The notes: generated from the sequence alone by a model not told the origin. A DNA stretch of 64,000 bases from Romboutsia lituseburensis DSM 797 (GCF_900103615.1 NZ_FNGW01000006.1:124001-188000); one strand, 5' to 3'; counted from the stretch's first letter, positions 42,902 to 53,396 are shown. Program-made: numbers and translations.

Positions 42902-43225
42902 TTATTTACACTTAAAACTAGAACAATATGTTTCTGAATATAAATTAGCTTTTGGAGCGCTAGAAGTTACAGCAATATTGTTAAGTGCACATACAGTACC
43001 AGCATTATGAGTACAAGTTTTAACATTACAGCCAACAAATGAACAAGGTCCATTTCCTTCTGTATTATTAGTTAGATTGCTATAATTAGCAGCATCTAAA
43101 AATGACCCACAACAAGTATGAGTACTAGTACGAGATTTTTTACCATTTATAGAAATTTTATTTGCGTAACAAACCCCACTATCATTATGAGCACAATTCA
43201 TTACATTACAGTTTATATTTGACAT
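42902..43225 (-). CDS. Protein with two DUF1540 cysteine-rich domains
   Basis: A 107-residue protein made of two related units, each with the DUF1540 cysteine layout: CNVMNCAHNDSGVCYA...CCGSF (about 6-41) and CSFVGCNVKTCTHNAGTVCAL...YCSSF (about 61-104). Such modules probably bind metal or form disulfides. Many copies occur in spore formers. No signal peptide. AGGAGG precedes ATG. The role is unknown. Confidence 0.88.
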   Translation of the reverse strand: MSNINCNVMNCAHNDSGVCYANKISINGKKSRTSTHTCCGSFLDAANYSNLTNNTEGNGPCSFVGCNVKTCTHNAGTVCALNNIAVTSSAPKANLYSETYCSSFKCK

Positions 43226-43407
43226 AAAAAATACCTCCTAACAAATATCTTGTTCTTTAATGAGTATCTCCCAAAATATAAAATTTATATCAAAATTTAC
43301 TATAAAAAATTAAGTATGAATTAAATGGTGCACAAAAAAGGTGTACAAATAAGAACTGAGAGAATAAATTCTCTCAGTGGATTTAAAGTATAAATGCATA
43401 CGATTAA

Positions 43408-43728
43408 TCAATTGAAATATTTAAATAAAGTACTGAAGTTATCCTCACTCATCAATGCTTTAGCGACTAGAGTAGAAGCTGAAGGATACATCTTTATTGG
43501 TGGCCAAATTATAAAAAGTTCCTTCTCATAATCAGATATAGTTATTCTGCTTCCTGATAAAATTTTTTCTTCAATTTCAGCAGAGAAGTCTCTAATTTTT
43601 AAAAAATCTTCTAATTTTAATTCATGAAAAACAGAGGCTTTATGTTGAGGTTGTTTTAAAAGGAGTATATTTTGTTTAAACTCTAAGAAGTCAAGTCTAT
43701 CAGATAGTAATCTAACATATGCACTCAT
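43408..43728 (-). CDS. Hypothetical protein, 106 residues
   Basis: I do not recognise this protein. It has no Cys, no membrane segment and looks mostly helical (RLLSDRLDFLEFKQNILLL, KLEDFLKIRDFSAEIEEKIL), ending SEDNFSTLFKYFN. A central IWPPIKMYPSASTLVAKALM segment has a Pro-rich turn. The Shine-Dalgarno site GGAGGTGAT before its ATG is a near-perfect anti-16S match, which supports real translation. A hairpin at 43356-43377 (CTGAGAGAAT/ATTCTCTCAG) lies past its stop codon. Confidence 0.7.
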   Translation of the reverse strand: MSAYVRLLSDRLDFLEFKQNILLLKQPQHKASVFHELKLEDFLKIRDFSAEIEEKILSGSRITISDYEKELFIIWPPIKMYPSASTLVAKALMSEDNFSTLFKYFN

Positions 43729-43885
43729 TACATCACCTCCAAATAAAAAATTTAAATGATAACATATAATATGTATAAAATTTGCAAAATGGGATAAAAA
43801 TCCAAATATAAAAACTACTAAAAAATTCCTAAATTTTATGAAAAATTTATCAAGGATAAAAGTCTATGTAGAAGGAGGTATTTTT

Positions 43886-44509
43886 ATGTTTGAAAGAAAA
43901 GATCCATTTAATTGGAAAGCGCCAGCATTAATATTGCTAGGGGTTGTTGTTTTAAGTGGTGGAATCTACTTAGGAGTGAAAACTAGAGATACAGGAAATA
44001 AAACTGCTAATGCTGAGAAGAAAATTGAAAAAACTGTAGAAAAAGAAAATAAAGAAGTATTCCAATTAAGTAAGGATTGTGAAGTTTGGGTACATAAAAA
44101 AAGTACAGATGGAAGTGATTCAGATACAGCACCTATTATGATAGGCACTATAGATAAAGCGTTACTTAATAAAAGTGAAACAGAAATAAGAGACTACTTG
44201 AAAGAAAAATATCCAGAAAGACATGTAGAAAGTTTAAGTAAATATGAAATTATATTGTCTGAGGTAGGGTCAACAGGTGATGCAGATACTAAAGTAGATC
44301 CAGCTAAGTTTAACAAATATACTTTAGAGACAGAAGATGAATTTATAGTATTGTATAAATATGATAAAGAAGGTAAAAAAGAACTTGTAGAAAAAACTGA
44401 TATAAGTATAGGGGCTTTACCTAAGAAAGTTCAAGATGAGATTAAAAAAGGAATAATACTAAACTCAGAAGATGAAGCATATACAAGATTAGAAGAGTTT
44501 GGAAGTTAA
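43886..44509 (+). CDS. BofC-like protein
   Basis: A 207-residue protein with one N-terminal membrane helix (about 10-29) and an outside domain. The last 70 residues (EDEFIVLYKYDKEGKKELVEKT...ALPKKVQDEIKKGIIL) match the BofC C-terminal domain pattern. In Bacillus BofC restrains the SpoIVB protease during sigma-K activation, and its gene lies just before ruvAB-queA-tgt, the same order as here. ATG 43886 stands seven bases after AAGGAGG. An ATG at 43838 has no ribosome site. A terminator separates it from ruvC. Confidence 0.75.
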   Translation: MFERKDPFNWKAPALILLGVVVLSGGIYLGVKTRDTGNKTANAEKKIEKTVEKENKEVFQLSKDCEVWVHKKSTDGSDSDTAPIMIGTIDKALLNKSETEIRDYLKEKYPERHVESLSKYEIILSEVGSTGDADTKVDPAKFNKYTLETEDEFIVLYKYDKEGKKELVEKTDISIGALPKKVQDEIKKGIILNSEDEAYTRLEEFGS

Positions 44510-44517
44510 TAACATTA

Positions 44518-44546
44518 AAACAACCCCTTAGATGAGGTTGTTTTTT
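44518..44546 (+). terminator. Terminator after the BofC-like gene
   Basis: AACAACC pairs with GGTTGTT around a 10-base loop and is followed by a T run. Confidence 0.8.
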
Positions 44547-44573
44547 GTTGTATATAAAAACTTGTGATATAAT
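44545..44573 (+). promoter_or_regulatory. Promoter of the ruvCAB operon
   Basis: TTGTTG (44545-44550), a 17-bp spacer, a TG (44565-44566) and TATAAT (44568-44573). Confidence 0.65.
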
Positions 44574-44629
44574 AGATTAGAACATAAGTTTTATATGAAC
44601 GGTAAAGTTTTAGCAGGAGGAATACAAAA

Positions 44630-45139
44630 TTGATAATATTAGGCATAGACCCAGGGATAGCTATAGTTGGGTTTGGGATAATAGAGTATAAAAATTCTAA
44701 GTTTAGAGTAATAGACTATGGTGCAGTTACAACACCTGCAGGTATGGATATTTTAAAACGCTTAGAACTTGTTTATAAAGGCATTGATCTTATAATAAAA
44801 AAATATAATGTAGATGAAGTCGGAATAGAAGAGCTGTTCTTTAATAAAAATGTAAAAACAGCAATAACAGTAGCTCAAGCTAGAGGAGTTACAATGCTTG
44901 CATGTGCACATAATGATAAGCCTGTTTATGAATATACTCCACTTCAAGTAAAGCAGGGTGTTGTAGGTTATGGTAGAGCTCAAAAAGCTCAAGTACAACA
45001 AATGGTAACATCATTTTTAAATTTAAAGCAAGTACCAAAACCAGATGACGTAGCAGATGCACTAGCTGTAGCTATATGTCATGCTCATGCTAATAAATTA
45101 GAGAAAACTCTGAAAAACATAGGGGGTAAATATGTATAG
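44630..45139 (+). CDS. ruvC: Holliday junction endonuclease RuvC
   Basis: This dimeric nuclease cuts four-way junctions. The N-terminus IILGIDPGIAIVGFG supplies the first catalytic Asp. VGIEELFFNKNVKTAITVAQARG supplies the Glu, and PDDVADALAVAICH supplies the C-terminal acidic pair. 169 residues is standard. The start is TTG, nine bases after AGGAGG (44615-44620). The next gene, ruvA, overlaps it by 8 bases. Confidence 0.97.
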   Translation: MIILGIDPGIAIVGFGIIEYKNSKFRVIDYGAVTTPAGMDILKRLELVYKGIDLIIKKYNVDEVGIEELFFNKNVKTAITVAQARGVTMLACAHNDKPVYEYTPLQVKQGVVGYGRAQKAQVQQMVTSFLNLKQVPKPDDVADALAVAICHAHANKLEKTLKNIGGKYV

Positions 45140-45734
45140 TTATATAAAAGGAACTATTGAAGAAATATATTTAGATAGTATAGTAATAGAAAATAATGAT
45201 ATAGGATATAAAATAAATGCATCATCAAATACAATTAAAGATTTACAAATGGGAAAGATGGCAAAAATATATACTAAGTTAATTGTTAGAGAAGATGATA
45301 TGAGCCTTTGTGGATTTTCTACAAAAGAAGAAATGCAAATGTTTGAGCTACTAACTTCTGTTTCAAAAATAGGTCCTAAGGTAGGCTTAGGAATTTTATC
45401 ATTTGGTACTCCGGGTCAGTTAGGTGCTTACATATTAAGTGAAGATATTGTTAAGCTATCTAAAGCACCTGGTGTAGGTAAAAAAACAGCAGAAAGAATA
45501 GTATTAGAATTAAAAGATAAAGTAGATAAAAATAATATTGAATTTGAACCTACACTGCTTACACAGGCGCCTATAGCTGTGTCAAAAGATGAAGCAGTAG
45601 ATGCTTTATTAGCACTTGGTTATTCTTCACAAGAAGCTAAAGAGGCAGTAGATAAGTGCAAAAAAGATGGATTAAACACAGAAGATATAATAAAGAAATC
45701 TTTAACATATATAATGAGTAAATCTTTAAGGTAA
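45132..45734 (+). CDS. ruvA: Holliday junction branch-migration protein RuvA
   Basis: RuvA binds the four-way junction and loads RuvB. The N-terminal OB fold (YSYIKGTIEEIYLDSIVIENNDIGYKI) is followed by two helix-hairpin-helix motifs (VSKIGPKVGLGIL, KAPGVGKKTAERIVLELKDK) and a C-terminal RuvB-binding domain (EAVDALLALGYSSQEAKEAV). 200 residues. It overlaps ruvC and precedes ruvB by 35 bases. Confidence 0.97.
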   Translation: MYSYIKGTIEEIYLDSIVIENNDIGYKINASSNTIKDLQMGKMAKIYTKLIVREDDMSLCGFSTKEEMQMFELLTSVSKIGPKVGLGILSFGTPGQLGAYILSEDIVKLSKAPGVGKKTAERIVLELKDKVDKNNIEFEPTLLTQAPIAVSKDEAVDALLALGYSSQEAKEAVDKCKKDGLNTEDIIKKSLTYIMSKSLR

Positions 45735-45769
45735 ATTAATAATACAAACTTATAGAAGGGGGAACATAA

Positions 45770-46786
45770 ATGTTCGATTTTGAAGATGAAAATAGAATAA
45801 TTACATCTACAATGAAAAACGAAGATGTTGATATAGAAAATAGTCTAAGACCTAAATCACTAGATGATTATTTAGGACAAGAAAAAGCTAAAGAACAATT
45901 AAAAATATTTATCGAAGCAGCAAAATCAAGAAATGAACAGTTAGATCATGTCCTTTTATACGGTCCTCCAGGACTTGGTAAAACAACATTATCAAATATA
46001 ATAGCTAATGAAATGGGTGTTAATTTAAGAATTACTTCAGGACCTGCTATTGAGAGGGCAGGCGATCTGGCTGCAATACTTACCAATTTAAATGAAAATG
46101 ATGTTTTATTTATAGATGAAATACATCGTATAAATAGAAGTGTAGAAGAAGTTTTATATCCAGCTATGGAAGATTTTTGTTTGGATATAATAATAGGTAA
46201 AGGACCTTCAGCAAGAAGTATAAGATTAGACTTACCTAAGTTTACATTAATAGGTGCAACAACTAGAGCTGGTATGCTTACAAATCCATTAAGAGATAGA
46301 TTTGGAGTAATTTGCAAGCTAGATTATTATACAGTTGATGAACTAGCTCAAATAGTAATCAGATCTGCAGAGATACTAGGAGCAAACATAGAAGTAGGCG
46401 GAGCTACAGAGATTGCTAGAAGGTCTAGAGGAACACCAAGAATAGCGAATAGATTATTAAAAAGAGTTAGAGATTATGCACAAGTAAGAGCTGATGGAGA
46501 TATAACAGATGATGTGGCACAAAAGGCTTTAGAACTTTTAGGCGTAGATAACTTAGGATTAGACTATGTAGATGAGAAGTTATTAATGACTATCATAGAA
46601 AAGTTTAGAGGTGGACCTGTTGGATTAGATACTCTAGCGGCTTCAATAGGTGAAGATAGAAATACTATAGAAGATGTTTATGAACCATATTTATTACAAT
46701 TAGGATTTATAAACAGAGGACCTAGAGGTAGAATTGCTATGCCATTAGCATATGAACATTTAAATATACCGTATCCAAGTAAGTAA
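45770..46786 (+). CDS. ruvB: Holliday junction DNA helicase RuvB
   Basis: This AAA+ motor drives branch migration. [13 protein letters not shown] begins the conserved part. Walker A is [12 protein letters not shown] (about 65), Walker B is [11 protein letters not shown], sensor 1 is [12 protein letters not shown], and the Arg finger lies in LRDRFGV. The C-terminal winged helix includes [40 protein letters not shown] precedes ATG. Confidence 0.98.
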   Translation: MFDFEDENRIITSTMKNEDVDIENSLRPKSLDDYLGQEKAKEQLKIFIEAAKSRNEQLDHVLLYGPPGLGKTTLSNIIANEMGVNLRITSGPAIERAGDLAAILTNLNENDVLFIDEIHRINRSVEEVLYPAMEDFCLDIIIGKGPSARSIRLDLPKFTLIGATTRAGMLTNPLRDRFGVICKLDYYTVDELAQIVIRSAEILGANIEVGGATEIARRSRGTPRIANRLLKRVRDYAQVRADGDITDDVAQKALELLGVDNLGLDYVDEKLLMTIIEKFRGGPVGLDTLAASIGEDRNTIEDVYEPYLLQLGFINRGPRGRIAMPLAYEHLNIPYPSK

Positions 46787-46935
46787 TAAAATAAAATAGA
46801 TAAGTTAAGTTTTGTATAATATTCAAATAATAAGAGTTTCTAACTATGTATGCAAATAAGCATATTTGTATAGAAAAAACACTTATTTTTTGTTATCATG
46901 GTAACTGTATAAAATTTTGGAAAGGAAGTTGAAAA

Positions 46936-47961
46936 TTGAAGACGAGTGACTTTTACTTTGACCTACCAGAAGAATTAATTGCTCAAGTTCCTATAAAAGA
47001 TAGATCTAGTTCTAAATTAATGGTACTAGATAAGAAAACAGGAGAAATAGAGCATAAAATTTTTAAAGATGTAATAAATTATTTAAATCCAGGAGACTGT
47101 TTAGTTCTTAATAATACTAGAGTAATACCAGCTAGATTGATCGGAGAGAAACTAGATACTGGAGGTAAGATAGAATTTTTACTATTAGAAAGAACAGAAG
47201 AAGATACTTGGCAAGCATTAGTTAAGCCAGGTAAAAGAGCTAAAATAGGAACTAAGTTTTCATTTGGTAATGGAAAACTTATAGGAGAAGTAGTTAGATT
47301 AGCAGAAGAAGGGTCTAGAATAATCAAGTTCCATTATGAAGGAATATTTGAAGAAGTTTTAGATGAATTAGGAAATATGCCTCTACCTCCATATATAACA
47401 GAGAGATTAGAAGAAAGAGAAAGATATCAAACTGTATATTCTAAACATAATGGTTCAGCAGCGGCACCAACTGCAGGGCTACACTTTACAGAAGAGTTAT
47501 TAAATCAAATAAAAGAAAAAGGTGTAGATATTGCCTTTGTAACTTTACATGTTGGTTTAGGTACTTTTAGACCTGTTAAAGTTGATGATGTTTTAAACCA
47601 TGAGATGCATTCAGAGTATTATGTGGTTGATAAAGAAGCAAGTGAAAAAATAAATAAAGCGAAAGCTAATGGAAATAAAGTTATATGCGTAGGTACTACT
47701 AGTTGTAGAACAGTAGAATCAGCAAGTAATGAAGATGGATCTATAAATGAATGTAGCGGTTGGACGAATATATTTATTTATCCAGGATATAAGTTTAAAG
47801 TAGTAGATAAACTTATAACTAATTTCCATCTGCCTGAATCTACATTAATAATGCTAGTAAGTGCTCTTTGCTCAAAAGAAAGTACACTTAATGCATATGA
47901 TATTGCAGTACAAGAAAGATACAGATTTTTCAGTTTTGGAGATGCTATGATTATAAAATAG
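46936..47961 (+). CDS. queA: S-adenosylmethionine:tRNA ribosyltransferase-isomerase QueA
   Basis: QueA moves the ribosyl part of SAM onto preQ1 in tRNA to give epoxyqueuosine. It starts [18 protein letters not shown]...[57 protein letters not shown] and [16 protein letters not shown] are hallmarks. 341 residues. The start is TTG with AAAGGAAG upstream. It forms a queuosine group with tgt, 530 bases downstream. Confidence 0.97.
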   Translation: MKTSDFYFDLPEELIAQVPIKDRSSSKLMVLDKKTGEIEHKIFKDVINYLNPGDCLVLNNTRVIPARLIGEKLDTGGKIEFLLLERTEEDTWQALVKPGKRAKIGTKFSFGNGKLIGEVVRLAEEGSRIIKFHYEGIFEEVLDELGNMPLPPYITERLEERERYQTVYSKHNGSAAAPTAGLHFTEELLNQIKEKGVDIAFVTLHVGLGTFRPVKVDDVLNHEMHSEYYVVDKEASEKINKAKANGNKVICVGTTSCRTVESASNEDGSINECSGWTNIFIYPGYKFKVVDKLITNFHLPESTLIMLVSALCSKESTLNAYDIAVQERYRFFSFGDAMIIK

Positions 47962-47970
47962 GGGGAAATA

Positions 47971-49615
<1,645 letters not shown>

Positions 49616-49834
49616 TATTTAATATAAAAGGGGCTGATAAAAATAAAATTTATTACAGAAATAAATTAATTTAAGGTCCCTTTTTAAAATATATAGAATA
49701 AATCAATCAATAACTTTATAATATTTATTAAAGGAATAATTTAGACAACTTACACTATTAATTATAATTGTTTTAATATATAATGATTATATCGTAGTGT
49801 AATACATAAACTATAATTTGAAGGAGTGAAAACC

Positions 49835-50122
49835 ATGGGATCAACTCAACAGATGATAATGGGAATATTAATGTGGGTAGCAGTATTTGCTGTATTCTAC
49901 TTCTTATTAATAAGACCTCAAAAGAAAAAAGAAAAGCAATTAAAAGAAATGAGAGAGACTTTAGCAGTTGGAGATAAAGTTAGCACTATAGGTGGAATAA
50001 TAGCTACAGTTGCAAAAGTTGAAGAAGATCATGTTGTATTAGAATTAGGTCCAAACAGAAATAAAGTTCCATTTGAAAAATGGGCTATAGGTACTGTTGA
50101 ACCAAAGAAAAAATCAGAATAA
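49835..50122 (+). CDS. yajC: Preprotein translocase subunit YajC
   Basis: A 95-residue single-span protein of the Sec accessory complex. One helix (about 7-27), then RPQKKKEKQLKEMRETLAVGDKVSTIGGI and a conserved beta-rich end. ATG 49835 lies eight bases after AAGGAG. A GTG at 49826 is inside that site. The position after tgt is typical of Firmicutes. Confidence 0.95.
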   Translation: MGSTQQMIMGILMWVAVFAVFYFLLIRPQKKKEKQLKEMRETLAVGDKVSTIGGIIATVAKVEEDHVVLELGPNRNKVPFEKWAIGTVEPKKKSE

Positions 50123-50139
50123 TAATTTGGAATTTAGAT

Positions 50140-50174
50140 ACCTCCTCTTGAATATATATTGTATAAGGGGAGGT
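50140..50174 (+). promoter_or_regulatory. Hairpin that covers the ribosome site of the TIGR04086 gene
   Basis: ACCTCCTCTT (50140-50149) pairs with AAGGGGAGGT (50165-50174), ten base pairs with one G-U. The right arm is the Shine-Dalgarno sequence of the next gene, whose ATG starts at 50181. GTTTTT follows, so it may also terminate yajC transcripts. Confidence 0.7.
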
Positions 50175-50180
50175 GTTTTT

Positions 50181-50543
50181 ATGGAAAAATCTAATCATAT
50201 TCTAAAAGGACTAGGATATGCATACATATTAACTTTAGTAACATTATTAATTTATAACTTAATATTAACATTTACTAGTGTGTCAGGAAGCAGCATTGCA
50301 ATGGCTTCATCATTTATAACAACAATATCATCAGCTTTTGGAGGATTTTATGCCTCTAAACATATAAAAGAAAAAGGTCTTATATACGGACTGTTAGTTG
50401 GATTAATGTACATAGTATGTCTTATATTAATAGTATTTTTAGCTAAAGATCAATTTGCTTTCGAAATTGACATGCTATATAAAGTATTACTAGTATCTCT
50501 ATCAGGAGGTATAGGCGGAGTTTTAGGTGTAAACTTTAAATAG
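50181..50543 (+). CDS. TIGR04086 family membrane protein
   Basis: A 120-residue protein with four hydrophobic segments: LGYAYILTLVTLLIYNLILTF, SFITTISSAFGGFYASKHI, GLIYGLLVGLMYIVCLILIVFL and KVLLVSLSGGIGGVLGVNF. The pattern and the place between yajC and the SCIFF gene match TIGR04086, a clostridial family of unknown function commonly found there. ATG 50181 follows GGGGAGG. Confidence 0.88.
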   Translation: MEKSNHILKGLGYAYILTLVTLLIYNLILTFTSVSGSSIAMASSFITTISSAFGGFYASKHIKEKGLIYGLLVGLMYIVCLILIVFLAKDQFAFEIDMLYKVLLVSLSGGIGGVLGVNFK

Positions 50544-50546
50544 AAG

Positions 50547-50587
50547 TTTTCCATATTGATTTTTTGTGATATAATCAATATGGAAAA
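50547..50587. promoter_or_regulatory. Large palindrome centred on the SCIFF promoter -10
   Basis: TTTTCCATATTGATT (50547-50561) and AATCAATATGGAAAA (50573-50587) form a perfect 15-bp inverted repeat. The 11-base loop plus arm start holds the extended -10 TG-A-TATAAT (50567-50575). It may be an operator for scfA or a terminator for the upstream gene. Confidence 0.6.
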
Positions 50588-50608
50588 TTTAAGTAGGAGG
50601 TAGTTGAA

Positions 50609-50752
50609 ATGGAAAAAAAGCATATTAAAACTTTATCTAAAGCTACTTTAAAGAATAGTGCTGCAAAAGGTGGATGTGGAGAATGTCAAACATCTTGCCA
50701 ATCAGCTTGTAAAACTTCTTGTACAGTTGCAAACCAAGAGTGTGAAAGATAA
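50609..50752 (+). CDS. scfA: SCIFF peptide precursor (six cysteines in forty-five residues)
   Basis: A 47-residue ribosomally made peptide whose cysteines are joined to neighbouring residues by thioether bridges (a ranthipeptide). The leader starts EKKHIKTLSKATLKNSAA. The core has Cys at 23, 26, 30, 34, 38 and 45, including SCQSACKTSCTV, the near-invariant SCIFF signature. TAGGAGG precedes ATG. The radical-SAM maturase scfB lies 758 bases downstream, with one small gene between. SCIFF is found across Clostridia, and its biological role is still unsettled (links with quorum-type control have been proposed). Confidence 0.97.
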   Translation: MEKKHIKTLSKATLKNSAAKGGCGECQTSCQSACKTSCTVANQECER

Positions 50753-50775
50753 TAAATTTTTAATACACTATGAGG

Positions 50776-50812
50776 TAAGACTCCATAATTATGGGGTCTT
50801 ATTTTATTTTTA
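50776..50812 (+). terminator. Terminator after scfA
   Basis: AAGACTCCATA pairs with TATGGGGTCTT (one G-U), followed by ATTTTATTTTT. Confidence 0.85.
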
Positions 50813-50989
50813 GTAAAAAAGTTTATTTGTTTATAGCATTAATAAATTCGTATGTTACTCAGAATATAATAATATTAGCGTTTATACGAACTAATTATAA
50901 AATATAGATATTAAATATATTCAACGTCATGTATATTATCTTAAAATATGATATAATCTAGATAAAATTAACACTTTGGAGGAGATATT

Positions 50990-51361
50990 ATGAAAATTAA
51001 GTTAGGAACTATACTTGGCTCAGTTATATTAATATCAGCTGGGCTTATAGTGATAGAAAAATTTAAAATAGATAAAATGCTACATGCTAATTCATTTATA
51101 GGAGAACAAGTTCAAAATGTTAGCAACTTAGTTGATGATAATAAAGATATATTAAGTTCAGTTAAATTGGACAAAGTAGGGGAAGCAGTATCTTCAGTAG
51201 GAAATAATGTAACAGAAATGTTTGAACAAGTTGATTTTAATAAAGTTGGCAATTTAATTATTGAAAAGAAAGATGCATTATTAGAATTTACAGGTGAAAA
51301 AATAAATGGTTTAGAAAAATTAATAGAAATACCAATGAAGGAAATACAAAAAATTATATAA
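50990..51361 (+). CDS. Single-span membrane-anchored protein between scfA and scfB
   Basis: A 123-residue protein with an N-terminal hydrophobic helix (LGTILGSVILISAGLIVIEKF) and a long amphipathic, probably coiled or helical part. The latter has loose internal repeats (SSVKLDKVGEAV, EQVDFNKVGNLI). No Cys. TTGGAGGAG precedes ATG. It is bracketed by terminators, so it is its own unit. I do not recognise a family. Its place inside the SCIFF locus may be chance. Confidence 0.75.
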   Translation: MKIKLGTILGSVILISAGLIVIEKFKIDKMLHANSFIGEQVQNVSNLVDDNKDILSSVKLDKVGEAVSSVGNNVTEMFEQVDFNKVGNLIIEKKDALLEFTGEKINGLEKLIEIPMKEIQKII

Positions 51362-51365
51362 AATT

Positions 51366-51404
51366 AAATAAGGTTGCCTTAATTGGCAACCTTATTTAAT
51401 TTTA
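51366..51404 (+). terminator. Terminator upstream of scfB
   Basis: AAATAAGGTTGCC pairs with GGCAACCTTATTT with a 6-base loop and a T-rich tail. Confidence 0.9.
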
Positions 51405-51510
51405 TTTGCCTATACTTTATTAAAGTTATATAATGAAGAATAGAGTTAAAATACAATTTGGGAAAATTGTCAATATAGATGGAGCAATTTGATATTAGGA
51501 GGACATATAT

Positions 51511-52884
51511 ATGAGTATGATACATAAGTTTTCAATGAACGGATACAATATAGTACTAGATGTAAATGGAGGGGCAGTTCATGTAGTTGATGAAGTAGCT
51601 TATAATTTAGTAGATTACTATAAAGAAAACACAAAAGAGGAAATATTAAATACACTAGGAGCACAATACTCAAAAGAACAAATAATAGAAGCATATGAGG
51701 AAATAGAGACTTTAGAAAATGAAGGTCTTTTATATACAGAAGATACTTATCAGTTTCATCCAAGCTTTGTAGATAGAAAAAAGGTTGTAAAAGCTTTATG
51801 TCTACATGTAGCTCATGACTGTAATTTAAAATGTAAATACTGTTTTGCTGCCCAAGGAGATTTTGGTGGAGCTAAAGAATTAATGAGCTTTGAGGTTGGT
51901 AAAAAAGCTATAGACTACTTAATAGCTAACTCAGGAAACAGAAGAAACCTAGAAATAGATTTCTTTGGTGGAGAGCCTTTAATGAACTTTGATGTTGTTA
52001 AACAATTAGTTGAGTACGGAAGAAGTGTAGAAAAGGAAAATAACAAGAACATAAGATTTACAATAACAACTAATGGAATATTATTAGATGATGAAAAGAT
52101 AGAATACATAAATGAGAATATGCACAATGTTGTATTAAGTTTAGATGGAAGAAAAGAAGTAAATGATAACATGAGACCAACATTAAATGATAAAGGTAGT
52201 CATGATATAATATTACCTAAGTTCAAAAAACTAGTAGAGAATAGACCTGAGGACAAGTATTATTACATAAGAGGTACTTTCACAAGAGATAATCTAGATT
52301 TCTCTAAAGATGTTATGCACTTTGCAAATGAAGGATTTAAACTTACTTCAGTAGAGCCAGTTGTAGGTGAAGAATCTAATCCATATGCACTTAGAGAAGA
52401 AGATATGCCTAGGGTATTTGAAGAATATGAAAAGCTAGCTGTTGAGTATGCTGACATGAAAGTAAAAGGGGATGACTTTAAGTTCTTCCACTTTATGATA
52501 GATTTAAACCAAGGTCCATGTGTAATAAAAAGAATAACAGGATGTGGTGCAGGTAATGAATACTTATCAATAACTCCAGAAGGTGATATATATCCATGTC
52601 ATCAATTTGTTGGAAATGAAGAATATAAAATGGCTAACATATTAGATGAAGAGATAGTATTCCCAGAAGAATTAACAGAAAGCTTCAGAAATGCACACGT
52701 GTACAGTAAAGAAGACTGTAAAAAATGTTGGAATAAATTCTACTGTTCAGGTGGATGTCACGCAAATGCAACTAACTTTAATGGTGATGTAATGAAACCA
52801 TATGAACTTGGTTGTGAAATGCAAAAGAAACGTACAGAATGTTCAATAATGATACAGGCAAAATTATTATTAGAAGGTGAATAA
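51511..52884 (+). CDS. scfB: SCIFF maturase, radical SAM/SPASM protein
   Basis: ScfB makes thioether bonds in the ScfA peptide. Residues 1-90 contain a RiPP-recognition-like winged-helix part (VVDEVAYNLVDYYKENTKEEIL). The radical-SAM cluster Cys are 104, 108 and 111 (CNLKCKYCFA). The SAM-binding EIDFFGGEPLMNFD follows. The C-terminal SPASM domain binds two further clusters with Cys in CVIKRITGCGAG, GDIYPCHQF, CKKCWNKFYCSGGCHA and LGCEMQ. 457 residues. TTAGGAGG precedes ATG. The gamma-carbonic anhydrase-like gene follows with only one base between stop and start. Confidence 0.97.
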   Translation: MSMIHKFSMNGYNIVLDVNGGAVHVVDEVAYNLVDYYKENTKEEILNTLGAQYSKEQIIEAYEEIETLENEGLLYTEDTYQFHPSFVDRKKVVKALCLHVAHDCNLKCKYCFAAQGDFGGAKELMSFEVGKKAIDYLIANSGNRRNLEIDFFGGEPLMNFDVVKQLVEYGRSVEKENNKNIRFTITTNGILLDDEKIEYINENMHNVVLSLDGRKEVNDNMRPTLNDKGSHDIILPKFKKLVENRPEDKYYYIRGTFTRDNLDFSKDVMHFANEGFKLTSVEPVVGEESNPYALREEDMPRVFEEYEKLAVEYADMKVKGDDFKFFHFMIDLNQGPCVIKRITGCGAGNEYLSITPEGDIYPCHQFVGNEEYKMANILDEEIVFPEELTESFRNAHVYSKEDCKKCWNKFYCSGGCHANATNFNGDVMKPYELGCEMQKKRTECSIMIQAKLLLEGE

Positions 52885-52885
52885 A

Positions 52886-53386
52886 ATGATAAAAGGGTAT
52901 CAAGGTACAGAACCAAAAATTGATGAATCTGTGTTTATAGCAGAAAGTGCAGATGTTGTAGGTAAAGTTACAATAGAAAAAAATGCAAATATATGGTACA
53001 ACGTAGTTATAAGAGCAGATGAAAATACTGTTACAATAGGGGAAAATACAAATATACAAGATGGAAGTGTAATTCATATATGTAAAGATCATCCTACTGT
53101 AGTTGGAAAAAATGTAACTGTTGGACATAAAGCATTAATACATGGATGTACAATAGGAGATAATACTTTAATAGGTATGGGATCGATAGTACTAGATGGA
53201 GCTGAAATAGGAGAATATACTTTACTTGGTGCGGGAAGTTTAGTTCCTCCAGGTAAAAAAATACCATCAGGAGTATTAGCTTTTGGATCTCCAGCTCAAG
53301 TAGTGAGAGAATTAAATGAAAAAGAAAAAGAAAATCTTGTGAATTCTGCTTTAAAATATGTAGAAACTGCAAATAATCATAAATAG
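52886..53386 (+). CDS. Gamma-carbonic anhydrase-like hexapeptide-repeat protein
   Basis: A 166-residue left-handed beta-helix protein built from hexapeptide repeats (ESADVVGKVTIEKNANIWYNVVIRADENTVTIGENTNIQDGSVIH). The three His that bind the metal are in VIHIC and VGHKALIHGC. The family includes gamma-carbonic anhydrases and YrdA-like proteins. Activity is not certain. ATG 52886 follows AGAAGGTGA (52872-52880). A GTG at 52877 is inside that site. It is tightly linked to scfB, so both are co-transcribed. Confidence 0.9.
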   Translation: MIKGYQGTEPKIDESVFIAESADVVGKVTIEKNANIWYNVVIRADENTVTIGENTNIQDGSVIHICKDHPTVVGKNVTVGHKALIHGCTIGDNTLIGMGSIVLDGAEIGEYTLLGAGSLVPPGKKIPSGVLAFGSPAQVVRELNEKEKENLVNSALKYVETANNHK

Positions 53387-53396
53387 TAGTAAAATT

